This document shows, piece by piece, positions 9,481 through 19,222 of a stretch of DNA of 64,000 nt. Origin of the DNA: Nocardioides marmoriginsengisoli (lineage in GTDB: Bacteria; Actinomycetota; Actinomycetes; Propionibacteriales; Nocardioidaceae); assembly GCF_003725695.1 (NCBI RefSeq), contig NZ_RJSE01000009.1, forward strand, positions 248,001-312,000. The letters are read 5' to 3'. The notes under the pieces are model-generated. The model was not told where the DNA came from. It made no database searches and saw only the letters and a list, made by a program, of their open reading frames with translations. Position 1 is the stretch's first letter; every line of letters starts with the position of its first letter. The translations under genes were made by a program, and so were the position numbers.

Positions 9481-9855
9481 CTACCGGACCGCCGCGCGAA
9501 AGGTGACCTTCCAAGACCGGGCGATCATTGCGACACAGGCAAGCAATGCTGCGAGATACGCCAGCGCCGTATCGGGATCCTTGTCCAGGGCCGAAACCCC
9601 CCAGGCCACCGCCAACACAAGGCTCCCGAGAGCGAACGCGAGTTCGACCGCCCGAAGTCCGAGAACTGTGCCCTTCAACCGGCGATACGACCGCTCGGAG
9701 CCATCAGGTGCTCCAGGTGGAGGCGGCGCGACCACGGCAACCAACAGGCTCCCGACCATCAGCAGCGCGGCGAGTTCGACGTTGTCACGCACCACCAACA
9801 CGCCAACGACCACCAAGACTCCGAGTTGGATCCCGAACAGGCTGTAGCTCACCAT
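9481..9855 (-). CDS. Small hypothetical membrane protein
   Basis: The 124-aa protein has about four hydrophobic segments: LFGIQLGVLVVVGVLVV, LAALLMVGSLLVAVV, VELAFALGSLVLAVAWGV and LAYLAALLACVAMIA. A Pro/Gly-rich cytoplasmic loop lies between the second and third. No catalytic or family motif is recognised. It converges with the GH16 gene and sits before the tRNA terminator. Codon use is somewhat less GC-rich than the neighbours. Confidence 0.65.
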   Translation of the reverse strand: MVSYSLFGIQLGVLVVVGVLVVRDNVELAALLMVGSLLVAVVAPPPPGAPDGSERSYRRLKGTVLGLRAVELAFALGSLVLAVAWGVSALDKDPDTALAYLAALLACVAMIARSWKVTFRAAVR

Positions 9856-9939
9856 GGTCCTCTTTCGAGTCGACCTCTCCTTTGTACCAAGCGTCGGCCA
9901 CCTGCCGACGTGCCTGCAGCCGGAATCGGAACGAAAGAA

Positions 9940-9964
9940 CCCCCGACGAGGATCTCGTCGGGGG
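9940..9964 (-). terminator. Intrinsic terminator downstream of tRNA-Ser
   Basis: This is a perfect 11-bp stem (CCCCCGACGAG / CTCGTCGGGGG) with a 3-nt loop. On the minus strand it is followed by GTTCTTTCG, a weak T-rich tail. It lies 17 bp beyond the 3' end of the tRNA-Ser gene and is well placed to end that transcript. Confidence 0.75.
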
Positions 9965-9981
9965 TCTTACGTGATGCGAAC

Positions 9982-10071
9982 TGGCGGTGGCGGTGGGATT
10001 TGAACCCACGGTGGGTTTGACCCCACACAACATTTCGAGTGTTGCACCTTCGGCCGCTCGGACACGCCACC
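9982..10071 (-). tRNA. tRNA-Ser(CGA)
   Basis: This is a class II tRNA read on the minus strand. Acceptor arms GGTGGCG and CGCCACC pair perfectly. The anticodon stem CAACA/TGTTG encloses the loop CTCGAAA, giving anticodon CGA. A long variable arm (GTGGGGTCAAACCCAC region) is present as expected for serine. The T arm is GTGGG-TTCAAAT-CCCAC. The discriminator G is followed by an encoded CCA (9982-9984). It reads UCG codons. Confidence 0.96.
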
Positions 10072-10192
10072 GCCGGAGAGATTACCGGAGGGTGGGTCCC
10101 GGGCTGAAATCGCCCACCGGAGTGGATGCAACGTGGTTGCAACGTCGGCGCGCGCACGCTGGCCGGACCCACGACCCCTGGTGGGCTCACCG

Positions 10193-11413
10193 ATGACGCT
10201 GTCTACTGGAACCATGACCCCGCGTGCCCTGCGTCCCGAGGTTGCCGACTCCTGGCACCTGTCCGCGGCCGCCGGCGTGTCCGCGGACAAGGTCGAGGCC
10301 CCGATCACGCTCGCCGAGGACGCCTTGCGCGACCACCGGGCCGCGCATCCGCTGGCCCAGGTCTTCCCGCTGCTCGACGACGTCCTCGGCCAGGCCGCCC
10401 GGGACTGCGACGCGGTGATGGCGGTCTCGGACGCGCACGGCCAGCTGCTCTGGGTCTGCGGGACCCCGGCGACGCTGCGCAAGGCCGAGGCGATCGGGTT
10501 CGTCGAGGGCAGCAACTGGGACGAGCGCCTCGCCGGCACCAATGCGCCCGGCTTGGCGCTCCGGCTGGACCGCCCGGCGCAGGTACGGCGGGCCGAGCAC
10601 TTCCGGCACTCGGTCCAGCAGTGGTCCTGCGCCGCCACCCCGATCCACGACCCCAGCTCCACCAGCCTGCTCGGCGTCCTGGACATCACCGGGAACGACG
10701 ACATCGCGGTGCCGCAGACGATGGCGATGGTGCGGGCCGCCGCCCGGATGGCCGAGGCGGAGCTCGCCCGGGAGATGCTCAGCCGGATCCAGCCGGCGCA
10801 GACCGAGCCCGGTTCGCTGTACCTGATGATCGAGTCGCTCGGCCGCAACGACTCGTTGCTGACCGTCGACGACGGCCGCGGGCACCGGCACCAGCTGCGA
10901 CTCTCGCCGCGGCACAGCGAGATCCTGGTGCTGCTCGCCTCCGCCCCCCGCGGGTTGTCCGGGGACGAGCTGGCGGTGCTGGTCTACGAGGACGACGGCG
11001 CCTCCTCGACGTTGCGCGCCGAGCTCAACCGCTTGCGCAACCTGCTCGGGGACGACGTGCTGAGCTCGCGGCCGTACCGGCTGGCCGGCTCGGTCAACGC
11101 CGACTGGCTGGCGACCGAGGCGCTGCTCGCCGCGGGCGACCTGCGTTCGGCGATGCGTGCCTACCGGGGGCCGATCCTGCCGCGCTCGGTCGCGCCCGGC
11201 GTCGTACGGCTCCGCGAGCAGCTGCACATGAGCCTGCGCGAGGCGGTCCGGACCAGCGGCCAGGCCGACCTGATGTCGACCTGGACCCGGTCCAGCTGGG
11301 GCAGCGACGACTACGAGGTCTGGCAGGCGCAGCGCGACGCGGTCGGCACGACCTCGCCGATGCTGGCGCTGATCGACGGCCAGCTGGCCCGGCTCGATCG
11401 CGAGCTCGGATGA
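10193..11413 (+). CDS. GAF-domain transcriptional regulator (probable activator of the aldehyde dehydrogenase gene)
   Basis: Starting at the ATG at 10193 gives 406 aa; the ATG at 10214 (MTPRALRPEV) is also possible. The N-terminus RPEVADSWHLSAAAGV and the GAF domain at ~30-200 (ending LLGVLDITG) resemble AcoR-like sensory regulators. The C-terminal ~170 residues hold a winged-helix region (LSPRHSEILVLLASAPRG, then TLRAELNRLRNLLG) rather than a sigma-54 AAA domain. In actinobacteria such proteins commonly sit next to exaC-type aldehyde dehydrogenase/DUF779 genes, which lie downstream here (12811, 14334), separated only by the HNH gene. Sensing of an aldehyde or alcohol is inferred from that context. 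Confidence 0.8.
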   Translation: MTLSTGTMTPRALRPEVADSWHLSAAAGVSADKVEAPITLAEDALRDHRAAHPLAQVFPLLDDVLGQAARDCDAVMAVSDAHGQLLWVCGTPATLRKAEAIGFVEGSNWDERLAGTNAPGLALRLDRPAQVRRAEHFRHSVQQWSCAATPIHDPSSTSLLGVLDITGNDDIAVPQTMAMVRAAARMAEAELAREMLSRIQPAQTEPGSLYLMIESLGRNDSLLTVDDGRGHRHQLRLSPRHSEILVLLASAPRGLSGDELAVLVYEDDGASSTLRAELNRLRNLLGDDVLSSRPYRLAGSVNADWLATEALLAAGDLRSAMRAYRGPILPRSVAPGVVRLREQLHMSLREAVRTSGQADLMSTWTRSSWGSDDYEVWQAQRDAVGTTSPMLALIDGQLARLDRELG

Positions 11414-11445
11414 GGGTTATCCACAAATTCTGAGCTCCTCTTGAT

Positions 11446-11461
11446 TCGAACATCTGTTCGA
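11446..11461. promoter_or_regulatory. LexA SOS box
   Basis: TCGAAC-ATCT-GTTCGA matches the actinobacterial LexA consensus TCGAAC-N4-GTTCGA exactly. It ends 14 bp before the ATG of the HNH gene at 11476, and the ribosome site AAGGA (11464-11468) follows directly. LexA bound here would block transcription, so the gene should be induced by DNA damage. Confidence 0.88.
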
Positions 11462-11475
11462 TCAAGGATGGAGTC

Positions 11476-12777
11476 ATGACAACCACGGCAGAGCACCTCG
11501 ATCCGGCACCCGCGCCGGATCTGCAGGCCTGCCTGGACACGATCACGGCGATCGACACCGACGCACTGGACCCGGACGGGCAGGCCCGCCTCGTGCAGTC
11601 GTTGTCCCAGGTGGTGGCCGTGGCGACCGCGAAGAAGCTCCAGGCACTCGCCTCGGCCGAACGGTCCCGCACCGCCGCGAGGGTCGGTGCCGCCTCGACC
11701 GGCCAGTGGGCCGCACGGCTGACCAACAGCGACCAGGTCGTCGCGCAGCGGCAGGTTCGGCTGGCCCGAGGACTCGACGACCGACCGGCGGCCGGCGCCG
11801 CGCTCGCCCGCGGAGTGATCAGCCCCGAGCACGCCGAGGTCATCGTGCACGCGGACCGCCAGCTCCCCGCGCACGTGACCACCGCCCAGCGCGAGGTCGT
11901 CGAGCAGGAACTGGTCACCAAGGCCCAGGTCCTGTCGCCGTCCGCGCTCCGCAGAGTCGCCCGCCGGGCGCTGACCGCGATCGAGGACGACGTCGCCGCC
12001 GTGGACGCCCACGAGAACGAGCTGGTCCGCGACCTCGAGCAGCACGCCAGGACCCGGACCCGGCTGACCCTGCACGACAACGACGACGGCACCGTCACCG
12101 GGCACTTCACCGTCCCCACGGCGCAAGGCCACCTGCTGCGCAAGATCCTCGACACCATCACGGCCCCGCGCCGCGGACGACCGGGAGCGTCTCGCGCCCA
12201 GGTCGGGGACCGCGAGGCGCGCACCGACTGGGACCGGGCCCGCGGCGAAGCGTTCTGCGAACTCGTCGACCACCTTCCGACCGACCACCTGCACCCCAGG
12301 ACCGCCGCCACCCTGGTCGTCACCGTCGACGAGGCCACCCTGCGCCACGCACTCAAGGTCGCCCACCTCGACACCGACGAGGCCCTCTCCGCCGGCGAGG
12401 CACGTCGTCTGGCCTGCACCGCCCGGATCCTGCCCGTCGTCCTGGGCGGCGCGTCACTTCCCCTCGACCTGGGTCGATCCGCACGACTGTTCAGCGAAGC
12501 CCAGCGCACCGCCCTGGGCACCACCCACCGAGCCTGCGCCGCAGACGGCTGCGAGAGACCTTTCGCCTGGTGCGAGCTGCACCACGACGTCCCGTGGTCA
12601 CACCTCGGAAAGACCGATCTGGCCCGTGCGGTCCCGCTGTGCCACTTCCACCACCGGCGCATCCACGACCAGCACTACGTCCACCACCGACAACCCGACG
12701 GGTCGATCGCCTTCCACCAGCGCCACGAGCCTCCGCTCGCGCAACGTGCACGCAACGTCGTCGTTCCTAGCGTGTGA
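11476..12777 (+). CDS. DUF222 / HNH endonuclease (13E12 repeat type)
   Basis: The 433-aa protein has an N-terminal DUF222 helical region (~30-330) and a C-terminal HNH domain (~345-415). The HNH domain shows CAADGCERPFAWCELHH and LCHFHHRRIH, which supply the His/Asn/His metal site and zinc-binding cysteines. The family is widely multiplied in actinobacterial genomes and is often considered mobile or selfish. Several M. tuberculosis 13E12 members are known to be LexA-regulated. A perfect SOS box lies directly upstream. The gene separates a GAF regulator from its likely aldehyde dehydrogenase target, which suggests insertion into that unit. Confidence 0.92.
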   Translation: MTTTAEHLDPAPAPDLQACLDTITAIDTDALDPDGQARLVQSLSQVVAVATAKKLQALASAERSRTAARVGAASTGQWAARLTNSDQVVAQRQVRLARGLDDRPAAGAALARGVISPEHAEVIVHADRQLPAHVTTAQREVVEQELVTKAQVLSPSALRRVARRALTAIEDDVAAVDAHENELVRDLEQHARTRTRLTLHDNDDGTVTGHFTVPTAQGHLLRKILDTITAPRRGRPGASRAQVGDREARTDWDRARGEAFCELVDHLPTDHLHPRTAATLVVTVDEATLRHALKVAHLDTDEALSAGEARRLACTARILPVVLGGASLPLDLGRSARLFSEAQRTALGTTHRACAADGCERPFAWCELHHDVPWSHLGKTDLARAVPLCHFHHRRIHDQHYVHHRQPDGSIAFHQRHEPPLAQRARNVVVPSV

Positions 12778-12810
12778 GCCACACCACTACCTCACCTTCT
12801 GGAGTCGACG

Positions 12811-14333
<1,523 letters not shown>

Positions 14334-14334
<1 letters not shown>

Positions 14335-14738
14335 TGTACAGCTCCACCAGACGGGTGGATGTCACCGAGGAGGCGGCGGAGCTTCTCCGCCGCCTCGTCG
14401 GCCAGTACGGCCCTCTGATGTTCCACCAGTCCGGAGGGTGCTGCGACGGTTCCTCGCCGATGTGCTTCCCGGACGGCGACTTCCTCACCAGCGAGGCGGA
14501 CGTCCATCTGGGCGACCTCGACATCGGCCTGGAGAGGCCGGTCCCGTTCTGGATGTCGCGATCGCAGTTCGCCTACTGGTCGCACACCCACCTGACCGTC
14601 GACGTGGTGCCCGGACGGGGGTCGGGCTTCTCCGTCGAGGCACCGGAAGGGGTCCGCTTCCTGATCCGCTCGCGGCTCTTCACCGACCAGGAGTCAGCGG
14701 CGCTGCTGAGCGAAGAAGGCGTCGAGCAGCGCGGCTGA
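14334..14738 (+). CDS. DUF779 protein, partner of acetaldehyde dehydrogenase
   Basis: The 134-aa protein matches the DUF779 pattern. GGCCDGSSPMCFPDGDF gives three cysteines that could bind metal, and FWMSRSQFAYWSHT lies in the centre. The start codon overlaps the stop of the aldehyde dehydrogenase (TGATG), so translation is coupled. The biochemical role is unknown; constant linkage to ExaC-type dehydrogenases suggests a maturation or accessory role. Its 3' end overlaps tadA on the other strand by 45 bp. Confidence 0.9.
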
Positions 14739-15143
14739 CTCCTCGGCAAGCACCCCGCCGATCACCTCAGGGCGGTGGTTCAGCCGCCGATCCCGTACGA
14801 CGTCCCAGAGGCTGCCGACCGCGCCGGCCTTGTCGTCGTACGCGCCGAAGACGAGGCGTTGCACCCGGGACAGCACGATCGCGCCGGCGCACATCGTGCA
14901 CGGCTCCAAGGTGACCACCAGGGTGCAGCCGTCGAGCCGCCACTCGCCGCGCGTGACCGCGGCGGCACGCAGCGCGACTACTTCCGCGTGCCCGGTCGGG
15001 TCGCCGTCGCGCTCCCGGATGTTCACGCCCGAGCCGATCACCGCTCCGTCCGGGTCGAGGACCACCGCGCCGATCGGCACGTCCTGGCCGGCCTCGGCGG
15101 CGCGCTCCAGCGCTTGCCGCATCGCGGCGTCCCAGGTCGACAA
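14694..15143 (-). CDS. tadA: tRNA-specific adenosine deaminase TadA
   Basis: The 149-aa protein belongs to the cytidine deaminase fold. The HAEVVAL motif supplies the zinc His and the proton-shuttling Glu, and LEPCTMCAGA supplies the zinc PCxxC. TadA converts A34 to inosine in tRNA-Arg(ACG). The TTG at 15143 is chosen because LSTWDAAMRQAL aligns with the E. coli N-terminus and lies just after the stop of the upstream gene; ATG at 15122 is the alternative. It is cotranscribed with the tRNA deaminase-associated gene. Confidence 0.93.
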   Translation of the reverse strand: MSTWDAAMRQALERAAEAGQDVPIGAVVLDPDGAVIGSGVNIRERDGDPTGHAEVVALRAAAVTRGEWRLDGCTLVVTLEPCTMCAGAIVLSRVQRLVFGAYDDKAGAVGSLWDVVRDRRLNHRPEVIGGVLAEESAALLDAFFAQQRR

Positions 15144-15147
15144 GGGG

Positions 15148-15648
15148 CTAGTCCGCCTCGACGTCGTCGACGTACTCGTCGAACGCGTCACCGAACCCGA
15201 TCTGCGACGCGATCTCGCCGAGCAGGTCCTCGGGGTAGAGGTCGAGGTCGTCGAGCAGCTCGCCCATGTCGGCGGCCGAGAAGCCGAGGTCCGCGACGAT
15301 GCCGAGGTCGCCGGCCGGGGCCTGCTCCTCCTCGTCGACCTCGACGTGCACCCCGAGGTGGTCGACGGCCGAGCGGGCCAGGGTCCAGTCCGGGGCGGCC
15401 GACGCGTCCGAGAGCAGCACCCGGACCCGCGAGCCCTCGGCGCGCACCAGCAGGACGAAGTCCTCGTCGATCGAGATCAGTGCCAGCGCCCCCGAGATGC
15501 CGGGGTAGCGGCGCAGCTCCTTGGCGATCGACTCGACGTCGTCGAGGCAGCGGCCGGGCAGCTCGGCGACGTTCCAGGCGCCGTCGTCCAGGTAGGCGAC
15601 GACGGCCAGGTCAATGTCATTGACCTCGGCATCAGTCACGTCCGACAC
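15148..15648 (-). CDS. tRNA adenosine deaminase-associated protein
   Basis: The protein has about 166 aa from the GTG at 15648 ([16 protein letters not shown]). It is very acidic and recognisable by [19 protein letters not shown], the central [13 protein letters not shown] and the acidic C-terminus. Actinobacterial genomes place this family directly before tadA, as here: the tadA start lies 4 bp after its stop. A role supporting TadA is inferred from this linkage. No catalytic residues are evident. An in-frame GTG at 15639 is an alternative start. Confidence 0.88.
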   Translation of the reverse strand: MSDVTDAEVNDIDLAVVAYLDDGAWNVAELPGRCLDDVESIAKELRRYPGISGALALISIDEDFVLLVRAEGSRVRVLLSDASAAPDWTLARSAVDHLGVHVEVDEEEQAPAGDLGIVADLGFSAADMGELLDDLDLYPEDLLGEIASQIGFGDAFDEYVDDVEAD

Positions 15649-15743
15649 GTCGCACCGCCTCCGGTCCCGGGTGGGCCTTACCTGATGGTGGCAGAACACC
15701 GGGTCCGCGCCAACTGGGTTGGCCTCTGCGTAGGCTGCCGTTC

Positions 15744-16385
15744 ATGCGCTTGCACGTTGTCGATCACCCCTTGGTCTCCCACAAGCTCACGACCCTGCGC
15801 GACGAGCGCACGCTCTCGCCGGAGTTCCGCCGACTGACCGACGAGCTGGTCACCCTGCTCGCCTACGAGGCCACCCGGGAGGTGCGGGTCGAGCCGGTGA
15901 CGGTGCAGACGCCCGTCTCACCGGCGCACGGGGTCGCGCTGAGCCGGCCGCGTCCGCTCGTGGTCCCGATCCTGCGGGCCGGCCTCGGCATGCTCGACGG
16001 GATGATGCGCCTGGTCCCGACCGCCGAGGTCGGCTTTCTCGGCATGGTCCGCAACGAGGAGACCCTGGAGGCGTCGACGTACGCCGAACGGCTGCCCGCG
16101 GACCTGTCCGGCCGGCAGTGCTACGTGCTCGACCCGATGCTCGCCACCGGCGGCACCCTGGCTGCGGCGCTGGAGTTCCTGGTCGACCGCGGCGCCGACC
16201 ACATCACCGCGATCTGCCTGCTGGTGGCGCCGGAGGGCGTGGCCAACCTGGAGGCGGGCATCGCGCACCTCGACATCCCGATCACCGTGGTGACCGCGGC
16301 GCTGGACGAGCGGCTGAACGAGAAGGGCTACATCGTGCCCGGGCTCGGTGACGCCGGCGACCGCCTGTACGGGCTGGCTCAGTAG
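15744..16385 (+). CDS. upp: Uracil phosphoribosyltransferase
   Basis: The 213-aa protein has the normal family length. It shows the flexible region [14 protein letters not shown], the PRPP-binding loop [22 protein letters not shown], and the uracil-binding C-terminus [15 protein letters not shown]. It makes UMP from uracil and PRPP in pyrimidine salvage. It is divergent from the tadA pair. Its 3' end carries an 18-bp tandem duplication. Confidence 0.97.
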   Translation: MRLHVVDHPLVSHKLTTLRDERTLSPEFRRLTDELVTLLAYEATREVRVEPVTVQTPVSPAHGVALSRPRPLVVPILRAGLGMLDGMMRLVPTAEVGFLGMVRNEETLEASTYAERLPADLSGRQCYVLDPMLATGGTLAAALEFLVDRGADHITAICLLVAPEGVANLEAGIAHLDIPITVVTAALDERLNEKGYIVPGLGDAGDRLYGLAQ

Positions 16386-16408
16386 TAGAAGCTGGCTCAG
16401 TAGTAGAA
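16373..16408. repeat. 18-bp perfect tandem duplication at the upp 3' end
   Basis: The unit GCTGGCTCAGTAGTAGAA occurs twice in direct succession (16373-16390 and 16391-16408). The first copy contains the upp stop; the second forms the C-terminal codons and stop of the convergent small membrane protein gene. A recent slippage duplication is the simple explanation. Confidence 0.85.
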
Positions 16409-16570
16409 AACCGTGACCTGACCGGTGGCGGTCGCGAGCATCACCAGCGCCACGATCAGCACCAGGATGAGGTAGCCGCCCTCCCGGTCCTGCCGGTCGC
16501 GGTCCTTCTCCGGCGCGGAGTACCGATACCCGTCGTCCGGGCTGATCTTGAACTCATCGATACGTGCCAT
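16397..16570 (-). CDS. 57-aa single-span membrane protein
   Basis: From the ATG at 16570 the protein begins MARIDEFKISPDDGYRYSAP, continues with a charged DRDRQDREGG segment, then has one transmembrane helix (YLILVLIVALVMLATATG) and a short VTVFYY tail. A purine-rich ribosome site lies upstream. Function is unknown. It is on the same strand as and downstream of pntAA by 62 bp, and may share its transcript. Confidence 0.7.
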   Translation of the reverse strand: MARIDEFKISPDDGYRYSAPEKDRDRQDREGGYLILVLIVALVMLATATGQVTVFYY

Positions 16571-16632
16571 GGCAGTACCTCCACCTCCACGGTACGCCGG
16601 TGGTCGTGGATGCAACAGGCTCCGCGGCCGCG

Positions 16633-17760
16633 CTATCCGCCGATCAGGTCGCGGGTCGGCGGGTGCACGATCGCGCCGTCGCGGGTGACGGCGCAGCCCG
16701 CGACGATCTCGTCGGCGAAGTCGGGCGCGAAGACGGCGGAGTCACCGGGAAGAGTCATCGACGTCAGCAGGCTGAGCACGTTGCGGGCGTAGAGCTGCGA
16801 GGCCGGAGCGGGCAGCTGGCTGGTCACGTCCGCTCCGCCCCAGACCTGGGCCTGCCCGATCCGAACGATCTCACCGGGCCGGACCCCTTCGACGTTCCCG
16901 CCGGCCTCGGCGGCGATGTCGACGACCACCGAGCCCGGGCGCATCGCCTCGACCATCGCCCGGCTGACCAGCACCGGTGCACGCAGCCCGGGCACCGCCG
17001 CGGTGGTGATCAGCACGTCGGCGTTCGCGACGTACGGCGCCAGCAGCTCCTGCTGCCGGGCGGACCTGGCCGCGGTCATCTCCCGCGCGTAGCCGGCCGC
17101 TCCGTCGAGAGGGGCCAGGCCGAGGTCGATCGGGACCGCCCCGAGCGAGGCGATCTCCTCCGCTGCGGACGCACGCACGTCGTACGCCCGGACGACGGCC
17201 CCCAGCCGCTGCATCGTCGCGATCGCCTGCAGGCCGGCCACCCCGGCGCCGAGCACCACCACCTCGGCCGGCGGCACCGTTCCGGCGGCGGTGATGCTCA
17301 TCGGCAGGAACCGGCGCAGTAGCCCCGAGGCCACGATCGCCGCCCGGTAGCCCGCGACGAAGGCCTGCGAGGAGAGCGCGTCCATCGGCTGGGCCCGGGA
17401 GATCCGCGGCACCAGCTCCATCGCGAACGAGGTCACCCCGGCGTCGCGCAGCGCGACCACCACCTCCCGCTCCTGGCGCACCGGGAGGAACGAGATCAGC
17501 GCGGCCCCGGACCGCATCTCCCGGACGACGGCCGGGTCGGGCGGCTGCACCGCGAGCACCAGGTCCGCCTGCCGCACGGCGCCCTCGTCCAGGACCGCGC
17601 CCGCGTCGACGTACGCCTCGTCGGTGAACTCGGCCCGGTCGCCGGCACCCGGCTCGACCAGGACCAGGCAGCCGAGGGCGGTGAGCTCGCCGACCAGCTC
17701 GGGCACCATCGCCACCCGGGCCTCACCGGGACGGGTCTCCCTGACCACCGCGACCTTCAC
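16633..17760 (-). CDS. pntAA: NAD(P) transhydrogenase subunit alpha part 1
   Basis: The 375-aa protein matches the soluble NAD(H)-binding domain I of proton-translocating transhydrogenase. It has the N-terminal VRETRPGEARVAMVPE, the RISRAQPMDALSSQ loop, and the Rossmann segment VVVLGAGVAGLQAIATMQRLG. In the complete enzyme, domain I passes hydride to NADP in the PntB subunit. Neither the membrane subunit (pntAB) nor pntB is found within the window. An alanine dehydrogenase relative is less likely because the RAQPMDALSSQ motif is diagnostic. Three 22-bp repeats lie just upstream. Confidence 0.9.
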   Translation of the reverse strand: MKVAVVRETRPGEARVAMVPELVGELTALGCLVLVEPGAGDRAEFTDEAYVDAGAVLDEGAVRQADLVLAVQPPDPAVVREMRSGAALISFLPVRQEREVVVALRDAGVTSFAMELVPRISRAQPMDALSSQAFVAGYRAAIVASGLLRRFLPMSITAAGTVPPAEVVVLGAGVAGLQAIATMQRLGAVVRAYDVRASAAEEIASLGAVPIDLGLAPLDGAAGYAREMTAARSARQQELLAPYVANADVLITTAAVPGLRAPVLVSRAMVEAMRPGSVVVDIAAEAGGNVEGVRPGEIVRIGQAQVWGGADVTSQLPAPASQLYARNVLSLLTSMTLPGDSAVFAPDFADEIVAGCAVTRDGAIVHPPTRDLIGG

Positions 17761-17784
17761 CCCTGCACGGTATTCCAGCGCCGG

Positions 17785-17850
17785 CCAGAACAGCCCGTTC
17801 GACGAACCAGAACAGCCCGCTCGGCAGACCAGAACAGCCCGTTCGACGGA
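17785..17850. repeat. Three 22-bp tandem repeats upstream of pntAA
   Basis: Three direct copies (17785-17806, 17807-17828, 17829-17850) begin CCAGAACAGCCCG. Each holds the core GAACAGCCCGTTC or a close variant (GAAC and GTTC arms spaced by 5). They start 25 bp before the pntAA start codon and fill the gap to the VIT1 gene, so they could be iterated operator sites. Confidence 0.7.
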
Positions 17851-17856
17851 GAGCGG

Positions 17857-18603
17857 CTAGGTGCTGGAGACGCCGCCTACCACCGAGCCGATCCCGTAGG
17901 TGACGGCCATCGCCAGCAGGCCGCCGACGACGTTGCGGATCATCGCGCGGCGGACGTCGGCCTCGGCGAACCTGGCCGACGCGAAGCCGGTCAGGGCCAG
18001 CGCCAGGACCACCGCGACCACGGTGGCCCAGATCCGGGACGACTCGCTGAAGAGGGTGATCGTGAGCAGCGGGAGCGCCGCGCCCAGGACGAAGGAGATC
18101 AGCGAGGCGACGGCCGCCTGCCACGGGCTGGTGAGCTCGTCCGGGTCGATCCCGAGCTCGGCGTCGGCGTGCGCGGCCAGCGCGTCGTGGGCGGTCAGCT
18201 CCTCGGCGACCTGGATCGCGAGCGATTCGCTGAGTCCCTTGTCCCGGTAGATCCCGGCCAGCTCGGCGAGCTCGTCCTCGGGATCGTCCTCGAGCTCCTG
18301 GCGCTCCTTGGCGATCAGCGCCTGCTCGGTGTCGCGCTGGGTGCTGACCGAGACGTACTCGCCGGCCGCCATGCTGAGGGCGCCGGAGACCAGGCCGGCA
18401 GCGCCGGCGATGAAGAGGGTGTGCCGGCTGTCGGTGGCACCGGCCACGCCCATCACCAGGCCGGCGACCGAGACGATGCCGTCGTTGGCACCGAGCACCG
18501 CGGCGCGCAACCAGTTCAGCAGCGCCGAGGTGCTCTCGTGGTGCGGCTCGTGCTCGTGCGGTCCGATCTCGGCGTCAGGCGGCAGCTCGGCTTCGGTGGT
18601 CAC
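17857..18603 (-). CDS. VIT1/CCC1-family metal transporter
   Basis: The protein has about 248 aa from the GTG at 18603. It shows the family signature LRAAVLGANDGIVSVAGLVMGVAGA in the first membrane helix, AAGEYVSVSTQRDTE leading into the cytoplasmic metal-binding helices, and paired C-terminal helices. VIT1/CCC1 proteins move Fe2+ or Mn2+ across membranes. The N-terminus has a His/Glu-rich stretch (GPHEHEPHHES) that could bind metal. Its start overlaps the end of the upstream lipoprotein gene by 29 bp. Confidence 0.9.
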   Translation of the reverse strand: MTTEAELPPDAEIGPHEHEPHHESTSALLNWLRAAVLGANDGIVSVAGLVMGVAGATDSRHTLFIAGAAGLVSGALSMAAGEYVSVSTQRDTEQALIAKERQELEDDPEDELAELAGIYRDKGLSESLAIQVAEELTAHDALAAHADAELGIDPDELTSPWQAAVASLISFVLGAALPLLTITLFSESSRIWATVVAVVLALALTGFASARFAEADVRRAMIRNVVGGLLAMAVTYGIGSVVGGVSST

Positions 18604-19222
18604 GGTGCCAATCCACCACGCCGGACGGTCCGGTCGCAACGAAGGCAAGGCTGCGTTGAATCCGCGCCTTGTCGGCTCTCCACTCGAAGCGGTACCGGGT
18701 CAGGTTCTCCTCCGGCTCCCGGCCGGTGATCACCGCGACCACCACCACGACCTTGTCGTCGAGCCGCACCCGGCAGCGGGCCTTCGTGCCGACCTCGCCG
18801 GTCAGGTACGGACAGGTGACCTCGTCCGGCTCCGCCTTGAGCTTCGCCGCGGCCCGTTTCCGCAGGTCGTCCTCGAGGGCGTCACCGGTGATGCCGAACT
18901 CGGCCACCTCGTCGTCGAGCTTCACGTGCAGCCGGCCGCCGCCCTCGGTACTGGTGACGCTCACCGTTCCGGAGACCCGGATCAGCCGGCCGCCGCTCAG
19001 CTCGGCGACCCGTTCGCAGCGGACCTCGCTGCCGACCTCGAAGTCCAGGTCCGGACAGGTCAGCTCGCCGGGTGCCATCCCCGGGTGGGTGGTCTCCAGC
19101 TGGCGCTCGGCCATCGCGCCGACCTGGCTGCCCGCGATGCTGTCGATGTCCGGCGTCTCGGAGGTGGTGGTACTGCCGCAGCCGGTGACGAGCAGCAGCG
19201 CGAGCAGGGCCGCCGGTCGCAT
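18575..19222 (-). CDS. DUF4333-type lipoprotein
   Basis: The 215-aa protein has a lipobox (LLLVTGC) in the first 15 residues, so it is probably anchored outside the membrane. Two similar modules follow, each with the Cys pattern TCPDLDFEVGSEVRC or TCPYLTGEVGTKARC, as in DUF4333. The function of this domain is unknown. Its ATG overlaps the stop of the sirtuin gene by one base, so the two are translationally coupled. Confidence 0.82.
   Translation of the reverse strand: MRPAALLALLLVTGCGSTTTSETPDIDSIAGSQVGAMAERQLETTHPGMAPGELTCPDLDFEVGSEVRCERVAELSGGRLIRVSGTVSVTSTEGGGRLHVKLDDEVAEFGITGDALEDDLRKRAAAKLKAEPDEVTCPYLTGEVGTKARCRVRLDDKVVVVVAVITGREPEENLTRYRFEWRADKARIQRSLAFVATGPSGVVDWHRDHRSRAAA

Noticed and set aside
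8269-10020. Plus-strand frame of 583 codons over the GH16 gene
   Set aside because: It runs out of frame across the GH16 gene with its ExDxxE site and into the tRNA; it is Arg/Pro rich and has no domain.
16381-16410. TCAGTAGTA also present near upp, similar to the att-like repeat
   Set aside because: Only 9 bp match; it arises from Tyr-Tyr-stop codons (TACTACTGA) at the end of the small membrane protein and is unlikely to be an integration site.
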